DNA of 6,302 nucleotides from Acidobacteriota bacterium. Its GTDB lineage: Bacteria; Acidobacteriota; Terriglobia; Terriglobales; Acidobacteriaceae. The notes beneath the pieces were generated by a model that was not told the DNA's origin, did not search any database, and worked only from the letters and a program-made list of their open reading frames with translations. This document shows positions 1 through 6,302 of the stretch, piece by piece. The stretch's first letter is position 1; each line of letters starts with the position of its first letter. The DNA is taken from the NCBI GenBank assembly GCA_021793595.1, contig JAJYSL010000258.1, positions 1-6,302 of the forward strand. The letters run 5' to 3'. A program made the translations under genes and the position numbers.

Positions 1-291
1 CTGGTGGAAATTCTGGTGAAGCCGCGTAACGCCATCATGAAGCAGTATCAGCGCATGTTCGAATACGAAAATGTGCGTCTCACCTTCAGCCCGGATGCCG
101 TCGGTGCGATTGCCCGCGAAGCCTTGCACCGCAAGGTGGGAGCTCGCGGTCTGCGTATGATCCTTGAGGAATTGATGCTCGACCTGATGTATCACCTGCC
201 CAGCAACAAGAAGGTGCGGGAGATCGAGATTACGTCCGACATGGTGCAGAAGCGCGATCTTTCGGTCACTCTGTTGGAAAAGGCTGGATAG
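1..291 (+). CDS. clpX: ClpX, ATP-dependent Clp protease ATP-binding subunit (C-terminal fragment)
   Basis: This is the last 96 residues of ClpX, the cytoplasmic AAA+ hexameric unfoldase that recognises tagged substrates and threads them into the ClpP peptidase. The reading frame is open from base 1, so the gene starts upstream of the window, and it ends at TAG (289-291). The visible part is the small C-terminal AAA+ subdomain. The opening matches the ClpX pattern LxxILxxPKNAxxKQYQ (here LVEILVKPRNAIMKQYQ). It is followed by the sensor-2 motif GARGLR at fragment residues 47-52 and the LLDxMYxLPS helix (here MLDLMYHLPS). The Walker A/B motifs, pore loops, IGF loop and zinc-binding domain lie outside the window. 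A strong terminator follows 29 bases after the stop, so clpX is probably the last gene of its transcript. HslU and Lon are less likely because the PKNAxxKQYQ-type helix is characteristic of ClpX. Confidence 0.95.
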   Translation: MVEILVKPRNAIMKQYQRMFEYENVRLTFSPDAVGAIAREALHRKVGARGLRMILEELMLDLMYHLPSNKKVREIEITSDMVQKRDLSVTLLEKAG

Positions 292-319
292 CGCCTCCAC
301 CACCCACTTCGCAAAACGT

Positions 320-354
320 TCAGGCCTGCAGCAACGCTGCAGGCCTGATTTTCT
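320..354 (+). terminator. Rho-independent terminator of clpX, possibly bidirectional
   Basis: A perfect hairpin has a 12-bp arm CAGGCCTGCAGC (321-332), a 3-base loop AAC, and the complementary arm at 336-347. A T-A pair (320/348) extends it to 13 bp. The plus strand continues with TTTTCT, the expected U-tract for a transcript leaving clpX. On the minus strand the hairpin is followed by AACGTTTTGC, which holds a shorter T run. It lies 18 bases beyond the stop of the convergent lipoprotein gene, so it could serve both genes. Confidence 0.9.
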
Positions 355-370
355 ATCGCATCGCTTGCGT

Positions 371-1762
371 TTACGGCCCGAACTGAGTCACAAACAACAT
401 ATTCACGTTGCTTGGGTTCGTGAAACTTGGGAACGCACCTGTCGTGGTTCCGGCTACGTAGGCGTGGTTCTGGCTATCGGTCGCCACAAACATCAGCGAA
501 GCCGTATAGGAGGCACCCCCCACGATGTCGCGCCCAGTGCCGAATTGTTGCAGCCACACCGCTTGCCCTCCCGTGCTGAGCTTCGCCAGAAAAACGTCGT
601 CCGTATTCGGCGGGTTGGAGTTGGAGAAGAAAGGATGGAACATATTGCCCGTCATCAGCACATTGCCAGCGGTATCCGTCGCCAGGTTGCCGGGAATGCA
701 GGTCTGGGCTGCGCCAAATTCCTGTTGCCATTGCTGGCTGCCGGAGTTGTTTGCCAACTCAGCCACAGCGCAGCGGTTGTAACCGGAGCTGGGGTCCGAT
801 CCTCCCACAAAGATGTCTCCCTGGGCGTCGAGCGCGACCTGCGTGTAGACCAGCTTTTGCCCGCCCAGCGGCGCATACGTCACGGGTATCTGCTGCCAGA
901 CCGTGTTGCCTGTTGATCCGTCCAGCTTGGCCACCATGTACGTGGTCGAACTGGAACTCGCCATTGACGGGAAGTCGCCGACTGCAATCACATTGTTCTG
1001 GTTGTCGACGGCTACGCCGGTCACTCCGTAACTCGCCATATACGTCCCGGCATATTCCTGGTTCCAGATCGTTGCGCCAGTGGCGCCCGCCAGTTTGCCG
1101 ATGGCCGCCCCCTGGTTGTTGTTGCCGTAGGACCCGTTGGTCAGGTTCTCGCTGCCGACCACCACATTGCCCTGGGCATCCACGGCAAGGCTTGTCACCT
1201 GGCAGGCTAAACCGGAAGGGAACTGTTGCATCCAGGTCGTCTGGCCAGAGGAATTCAATTTGATGACGACACATTGCTCCATGTTGTTGCTATTGGTGAA
1301 GCCAGGGAAGGCGCCGCGGGTAGATCCGGCCACGAAGATATTGCCCTGGGCGTCGATGGCGATTGCGCTGGCTTCATCTCTGGTCCCCGTTCCGAGTTGC
1401 TGTGTCCAAATGCGATTGCCGGTTCTGTCGAACTTTACCACCGCAATTTGGGCGGACCCGTTATTGGAGAATCCTGGAAATGCGCCATAGGTTTGGTCCA
1501 GAACGACGACATTTCCCTGTGGGTCGGTGGCCTCTCCGTACGCCGTGTCTCCATTGTGCGAGGGGCGGCCGGTCGAAACATAGCCGGTACCGTACTGTTG
1601 CAGCCATCCCTGAGTGGAAGCGGTCGGGAACGTTACGGTGTCGGTTGGAGGGGGCCCCGCAGGTCTGTACACGCTGCTGCTGCAGCCGGCAAACCCAAGG
1701 AGCACGGGAAGAATCAGCGCCGCCTTCGCGGCTGGTTTGCGAACTAGCCAGTTGGGGGACAT
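371..1762 (-). CDS. Secreted lipoprotein with seven beta-propeller (SBBP-like) repeats
   Basis: A 463-residue predicted lipoprotein, exported and lipid-anchored, probably at the outer membrane; its function is unknown. The start at 1762 is chosen because a GGAGG ribosome binding site lies 9 bases upstream and the signal peptide begins there. The signal has basic residues R8, K9 and K13, a hydrophobic stretch AALILPVLLGFAG, and a lipobox cysteine at C27 followed by Ser rather than Asp. A Pro/Thr/Ser-rich linker (about 28-50) leads into seven repeats of about 57 residues. Each carries a D-x-x-(G/N)-N-type turn (D80, D137, D195, D253, D312, D363; D429 in the degenerate last copy) and most end in a KL...W-x-Q motif (W119, W177, W233, W289, W345, W403). 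The first strand (GWLQQYG, from W53) and the truncated last repeat (LFVTQFGP) look complementary, as in a closed ring. No catalytic motif is visible. Such propellers usually bind ligands or partner proteins. The gene is convergent with clpX and divergent from the reductase gene. Confidence 0.85.
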   Translation of the reverse strand: MSPNWLVRKPAAKAALILPVLLGFAGCSSSVYRPAGPPPTDTVTFPTASTQGWLQQYGTGYVSTGRPSHNGDTAYGEATDPQGNVVVLDQTYGAFPGFSNNGSAQIAVVKFDRTGNRIWTQQLGTGTRDEASAIAIDAQGNIFVAGSTRGAFPGFTNSNNMEQCVVIKLNSSGQTTWMQQFPSGLACQVTSLAVDAQGNVVVGSENLTNGSYGNNNQGAAIGKLAGATGATIWNQEYAGTYMASYGVTGVAVDNQNNVIAVGDFPSMASSSSTTYMVAKLDGSTGNTVWQQIPVTYAPLGGQKLVYTQVALDAQGDIFVGGSDPSSGYNRCAVAELANNSGSQQWQQEFGAAQTCIPGNLATDTAGNVLMTGNMFHPFFSNSNPPNTDDVFLAKLSTGGQAVWLQQFGTGRDIVGGASYTASLMFVATDSQNHAYVAGTTTGAFPSFTNPSNVNMLFVTQFGP

Positions 1763-1771
1763 GTTCGTCGA

Positions 1772-1776
1772 CCTCC
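1772..1776 (-). promoter_or_regulatory. Ribosome binding site of the propeller lipoprotein
   Basis: On the minus strand the sequence reads CTGGAGGTCGACGAACATG. GGAGG is a canonical anti-16S match with 9 bases of spacing to the ATG at 1762. This decides the start against the longer in-frame possibility at 1951 (GTG), which would place 63 non-signal-like residues before the signal peptide. Confidence 0.85.
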
Positions 1777-1949
1777 AGAACATCAAAATAGCACGGAAAT
1801 TCGACTTTCTTGGACGGCAAAACGTCACCGCGCCGGGGATGATTTTTTCCTGAATGTTTTCCTGTTTCGGCTGGGCTCGCGGCAGACATTGAATCGGTTT
1901 TGCGGCCCCCGTTCGGCGAAAAATTAGGAAGCTCACGCCATCTTCAAAC

Positions 1950-1971
1950 ACAAGATTCGCTTGGATCTTGT
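1950..1971. repeat. Short inverted repeat upstream of the lipoprotein gene
   Basis: ACAAGAT (1950-1956) and ATCTTGT (1965-1971) are perfect 7-bp inverted copies separated by 8 bases. The dyad is about 190 bases upstream of the lipoprotein start. It could be an operator or a small hairpin, but a 7-bp dyad can also arise by chance in an intergenic region of this size. It lies inside the open minus-strand frame discussed for 1763-2047. Confidence 0.4.
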
Positions 1972-2236
1972 CACCCGCCTTCGCCGGAAGATATAGCAGC
2001 GGGAGTGGCTGTCCGGGGCAAGATGTTGCGCCAATCTCATCGCGCCGTCAAAGCCCGGCGGCAGCCTTTCGTTGGCCACGGGTGACCGCGGAAGGCTTGC
2101 GTGAGAGAGAGGCTCCAGGTCCGCTGCGAAATACCGGCAATGAGCCGCTCACGTCCACCACCAGCAACGACACGCGCAAGATGACACCCACCCGCAAGTG
2201 CGCCTGAAACAGCGCTCAACACCGCCCTAGGCGTTG

Positions 2237-2260
2237 TGCATGATCCAGAAATGTCATGCA
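2237..2260. repeat. Short inverted repeat upstream of the reductase gene
   Basis: TGCATGA (2237-2243) and TCATGCA (2254-2260) are perfect 7-bp inverted copies with a 10-base spacer, giving 17 bases from centre to centre of the arms. That spacing suits a dimeric regulator contacting two adjacent major grooves. It lies about 140 bases before the reductase start and just before AT-rich hexamers (TAAAGT at 2264-2269, TAGTCT at 2271-2276) that might be -10-like. The regulatory role is inferred only. Confidence 0.4.
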
Positions 2261-2397
2261 GCTAAAGTGTAGTCTAGAAGTCGATTCCGAAAGGCGCTCG
2301 GTTGCGCGGACATCAAGATCATCTTGCTCCCATACCGCCCGAGGGACCACCGAATCACGCGCCACATCTTTTCAGAAAGGGCCGCATCGAAAAATAT

Positions 2398-3414
2398 ATG
2401 GAAATCGCAGAGGCTGTACACACAACAACTAGGCAACTTGGCAATTCTGACATGCAGATCACTGCCATCGGTTTTGGCGCCTGGGCCATCGGCGGCGGCG
2501 ATTGGCAGTTTGGCTGGGGTTCCCAGGACGACAACGATTCCGTCGCCGCGATTCAGCGCGCTCTCGATCTTGGCATCAACTGGATCGATACCGCCGCGGT
2601 CTACGGGCTTGGCCACTCGGAAGAAGTGGTGGCGCGCGCCCTCGAAGGGCGACAGCAGAAGCCCTACGTCTTCACCAAGTGCTCGATGATCTGGAGCAAG
2701 AAATTCTGGCAGACCAAGGATCAGATTCACCGCAGCCTCAAGCGTGATTCCGTCCGCAACGAACTGCAATCCAGTCTGCGGCGCCTGAAGATGGACTTTG
2801 TCGATCTCTACCAGATCCACTGGCCGGATCCCGAAGATGAAATTGAGGAAGGGTGGGAAACCCTGGCGAAGTTGAAGCAGGAAGGGAAGGTCCGCTATAT
2901 CGGCGTATCGAATTTCTCAGTCGCGCAAATGGAGCGCATCTCGAAGATCGCGCCCATCACGTCCTTGCAGCCGCCGTATTCCACGTTGAACCGCGGCGTT
3001 GAAAACGAAATTCTCCCGTACTGCCAGCAGCACAACATTGGCGTCATCAATTACTCGCCGATGGTCTCGGGTCTGCTGACGGGCGCAATGACGAAGGAGC
3101 GCGTGGCAAATTTTCCGCAGGACGACTGGCGGCGCAACAACGCCAGGTTTCAGGAGCCGCAACTGAGCCGCAATCTGAGGCTGGTCGAACTGCTGCGGGA
3201 AATTGGCAATGCGCACGGTCGTTCTCCTGGAGAAGTCGCAATCGCGTGGACTCTGAATAACCCTGCCGTCACGGCCGCCATCGTCGGCGCGCGCAATGCA
3301 AAACAGGTGGACGGAATCATCGGCGCAGCAACGTTTCGCCTGCAGCCCGATGAAATGATTCGGATCGAAAATTTCCTGACCGCCAATCCGGTTCCGGTCA
3401 AGTCGAACAAGTAA
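2398..3414 (+). CDS. Aldo/keto reductase family oxidoreductase
   Basis: A 338-residue cytoplasmic (beta/alpha)8-barrel enzyme of the aldo/keto reductase superfamily, expected to reduce aldehydes or ketones with NADPH; its substrate cannot be told from sequence. The catalytic tetrad is complete: D64 and Y69 in WIDTAAVYG, K94 in VFTKCS and H141 in YQIHWPD. Other family marks are the N-terminal RQLGNSDMQITAIGFGAWAIGGG-type strand (from about residue 12), GVSNFS (169-174), QPPYS (191-195) and the C-terminal cofactor-phosphate motif GARNAKQV (297-304). The length is normal. The ATG at 2398 is chosen because it starts just before the family's RxLGxS opening. Its ribosome binding site is poor: AAAGG lies 17 bases upstream. 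A TTG at 2302 has GAAAGG 7 bases upstream but would add 32 residues unlike the family. The stop is 21 bases before nfo, suggesting co-transcription. It resembles the IolS/YajO-like general reductases more than the beta-subunits of voltage-gated potassium channels. Confidence 0.92.
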   Translation: MEIAEAVHTTTRQLGNSDMQITAIGFGAWAIGGGDWQFGWGSQDDNDSVAAIQRALDLGINWIDTAAVYGLGHSEEVVARALEGRQQKPYVFTKCSMIWSKKFWQTKDQIHRSLKRDSVRNELQSSLRRLKMDFVDLYQIHWPDPEDEIEEGWETLAKLKQEGKVRYIGVSNFSVAQMERISKIAPITSLQPPYSTLNRGVENEILPYCQQHNIGVINYSPMVSGLLTGAMTKERVANFPQDDWRRNNARFQEPQLSRNLRLVELLREIGNAHGRSPGEVAIAWTLNNPAVTAAIVGARNAKQVDGIIGAATFRLQPDEMIRIENFLTANPVPVKSNK

Positions 3415-3435
3415 GCCCCCGATTCGACTATCCTG

Positions 3436-4380
3436 ATGGCTATGCCTAAAGGTGAAGCTGCGCGTCCGAAACCGACAAAATCAGATGCCATCAAGGCATC
3501 GTCGAACCAAAATGGCCGGTTGATCGGAGCTCATCTCTCGACCGCTGGCGGAGTCGCAGGCGCAGTGCGCCGCGCCCCGGAGATCGGCGCCAACACGCTG
3601 CAGATTTTTTCCTCCAGCCCGCGCATGTGGCGAGCGACGAAGATCAGCGCAGAACAGGCCGCAGCAACCCAAGCGGCGCGAGAAGATTTGGGCGTGGGTC
3701 CTCTGGTGATCCACACCAGCTACCTTGTCAACCTCTGTAGTCAATCAGAGGAAGTGCGCGAGAAATCCGTGCTGGCGTTTCGTGGCGAGATTGAACGCGC
3801 GCTGGTTCTGGGTGCGGAATACCTCGTTGTGCATCCCGGCTCCTATCGCGGCATGACGCGTAAGCAGGGACTTGAGCTGGCGGCGAAATCCATTCAGACA
3901 GCCATCGCCGGCCTGCCATGGCAGCAGACACCGTTTCATATCCTGATCGAAAATACTGCCGGTTCGGAGCATTCGCTGGGCGGCTCCTTCGATCAGGTCG
4001 CCGAACTGATCGAGCATCTTCGTCCGCACGCCCCGGTGGCGGCCTGCCTGGACACCTGCCACACCCACGTCTCCGGCTACGACATTGTTACCGAGACCGG
4101 ATGGGCCGAAACCATGGCGCAAATTGAGAAGACCGTTGGATTTGAGACCGTGCGCGTCTGGCACTGCAATGATGCCAAGGCGGATCGCGGCTCGAAACTC
4201 GACCGGCATCAGCATATCGGAGAAGGGAAGATCGGCCTCGATCCATTTCGCCGTCTGTTGCGCGAGCCAAAGTTTTCCCACGCTGCCTTCATTGCCGAAA
4301 CGCCCGTCGACGCCCCCGGAGATGACGAACGTAATGTCCTTACCCTGCGTGGACTAGCCGGCTCGCTCGCGCCTCGGTGA
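3436..4380 (+). CDS. nfo: Endonuclease IV (AP endonuclease, deoxyribonuclease IV)
   Basis: A 314-residue base-excision repair enzyme that cuts DNA 5' of abasic sites and trims 3'-blocking groups, using a three-zinc centre in a TIM barrel. All nine expected metal ligands can be seen: H93 (VIHTSY), H133 (VVHPGS), E172 (IENTAG), D206 and H209 (CLDTCHTH), H243 (VWHCND), D256 and H258 (LDRHQH) and E288 (AETP). The family opening GRLIGAHLSTAGG begins at residue 27, whereas E. coli Nfo starts almost directly with it. There is therefore a Lys/Ala/Ser-rich N-terminal extension of roughly 25 residues, or the true start is further in. ATG codons at 3436 and 3442 are both possible; neither has a Shine-Dalgarno sequence. 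The gene follows the reductase by 21 bases and probably shares its transcript. The nearest alternative, another xylose-isomerase-like TIM barrel, is unlikely given the full ligand set. Confidence 0.96.
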   Translation: MAMPKGEAARPKPTKSDAIKASSNQNGRLIGAHLSTAGGVAGAVRRAPEIGANTLQIFSSSPRMWRATKISAEQAAATQAAREDLGVGPLVIHTSYLVNLCSQSEEVREKSVLAFRGEIERALVLGAEYLVVHPGSYRGMTRKQGLELAAKSIQTAIAGLPWQQTPFHILIENTAGSEHSLGGSFDQVAELIEHLRPHAPVAACLDTCHTHVSGYDIVTETGWAETMAQIEKTVGFETVRVWHCNDAKADRGSKLDRHQHIGEGKIGLDPFRRLLREPKFSHAAFIAETPVDAPGDDERNVLTLRGLAGSLAPR

Positions 4381-4495
4381 TCATCGCAATGCGCGGCCAC
4401 CATCGTTCTCCGTCCAGCGCCGAATAGATGTTCCTGCAGGCTGCGGACGACTCATGTTCTTTCTATCGCGCTGTCCCATTTAGAATCAAAACAGT
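4381..4495 (+). promoter_or_regulatory. nfo-leuS intergenic region with hairpin and possible leuS promoter
   Basis: This 115-base gap contains an imperfect hairpin: CGTCCAGC (4411-4418) pairs with GCT (4440-4442) and GGACG (4445-4449), leaving a two-base bulge and a 21-base loop. A pyrimidine-rich stretch (TTCTTTCT, 4457-4464) follows, but it has no good T run directly after the stem, so terminator function is doubtful. A -10-like TAGAAT lies at 4481-4486, 9 bases before the leuS ATG; I see no matching -35. No T-box or other aminoacyl-tRNA-sensing leader is recognisable. Confidence 0.4.
4481..4486 (+). promoter_or_regulatory. Candidate -10 element for a leaderless leuS transcript
   Basis: TAGAAT fits the TANNNT -10 pattern and ends 9 bases before the leuS ATG at 4496. 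Transcription normally begins 6-8 bases after a -10 box, which would put the first base at or a few bases before the start codon. This agrees with the absence of any GGAGG-like site before leuS. No -35 resembling TTGACA is found 16-18 bases upstream, so confidence is low. Confidence 0.3.

Positions 4496-6302
<1,807 letters not shown>

Larger units (their letters stand above)
1763..2397. other. Divergent intergenic region without a convincing intact gene
   Basis: About 635 bases separate the divergent lipoprotein and reductase genes. Short open frames exist on both strands (for example 1900-2085 and 1968-2207 on plus, 2037-2222 on minus), but their translations are Arg/Pro/Ala-rich, resemble no family I know and lack good ribosome binding sites. 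The minus frame of the lipoprotein stays open upstream of its start to a TGA at 2048-2050, possibly by chance or as a gene relic. Two short inverted repeats are present (1950-1971 and 2237-2260). I could not place a convincing -35/-10 pair for either flanking gene, though both promoters should lie here. No tRNA or other RNA gene was recognised. Confidence 0.6.

Noticed and set aside
365..916. 183-codon plus-strand open frame
   Set aside because: It is antisense to the propeller lipoprotein, whose regular repeats show which strand is coding.
1763..1951. Longer lipoprotein start at GTG 1951
   Set aside because: It would bury the lipoprotein signal peptide behind 63 residues. The ATG at 1762 has an ideal GGAGG site and starts the signal peptide directly.
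2302..2397. TTG start for the reductase giving 32 extra residues
   Set aside because: GAAAGG is well placed before this TTG, but the added residues are His/Pro-rich and unlike the family, whose conserved part begins after 2398. It is kept only as an alternative.
1763..2397. Mobile element, tRNA or CRISPR in the large intergenic gap
   Set aside because: There are no terminal inverted repeats with target duplications, no transposase-like translation, no tRNA cloverleaf signals and no direct repeat array.
2254..2820. 188-codon minus-strand open frame
   Set aside because: It is mostly antisense to the aldo/keto reductase, has no recognisable motifs, and has no reason to be real beyond its length.
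4381..4495. T-box riboswitch or leader-peptide attenuator upstream of leuS
   Set aside because: The gap is only 115 bases, shows no T-box core sequence, and has no short frame with a run of leucine codons ahead of a terminator.

Overview
The window looks like ordinary chromosomal sequence from a moderately GC-rich, diderm-type bacterium. An Acidobacteriota (Terriglobia-like) origin is my best guess. It rests on the style of the seven-repeat beta-propeller lipoprotein, on the form of ClpX and LeuRS, and on weak or absent Shine-Dalgarno sequences for several genes. It is an inference, not a demonstration. Both ends of the window cut through genes.

Layout: (1) 1-291 (+) is the C-terminal end of the ClpX unfoldase, followed by a strong hairpin terminator at 320-352. 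(2) 371-1762 (-) runs convergently towards clpX and encodes a secreted lipoprotein made almost entirely of seven beta-propeller (SBBP-like) repeats; it has a clear GGAGG ribosome binding site. (3) 1763-2397 is about 635 bases with no convincing intact gene. It separates the divergently transcribed lipoprotein and reductase genes and should hold both promoters. It contains two short inverted repeats and an open minus-strand frame that may be a gene remnant. (4) 2398-3414 (+) is an aldo/keto reductase with a complete catalytic tetrad. (5) 3436-4380 (+), 21 bases later and probably co-transcribed, is the AP endonuclease Nfo (endonuclease IV) with all nine metal ligands. (6) 4496 to the window end (+) is the first 602 codons of leucyl-tRNA synthetase, cut off before its KMSKS loop.

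The genes are mostly housekeeping: protein quality control (clpX), base-excision repair (nfo) and translation (leuS). They flank a redox enzyme of unknown substrate and a cell-envelope lipoprotein. I see no shared pathway beyond the probable reductase-nfo transcription unit. I found no mobile element, CRISPR array, tRNA, rRNA or obvious new system. The items most worth a second look are the closed seven-blade architecture of the lipoprotein, the possible gene relic upstream of it, the apparently SD-less and possibly leaderless starts of leuS and nfo, and two local deviations in the LeuRS editing domain.
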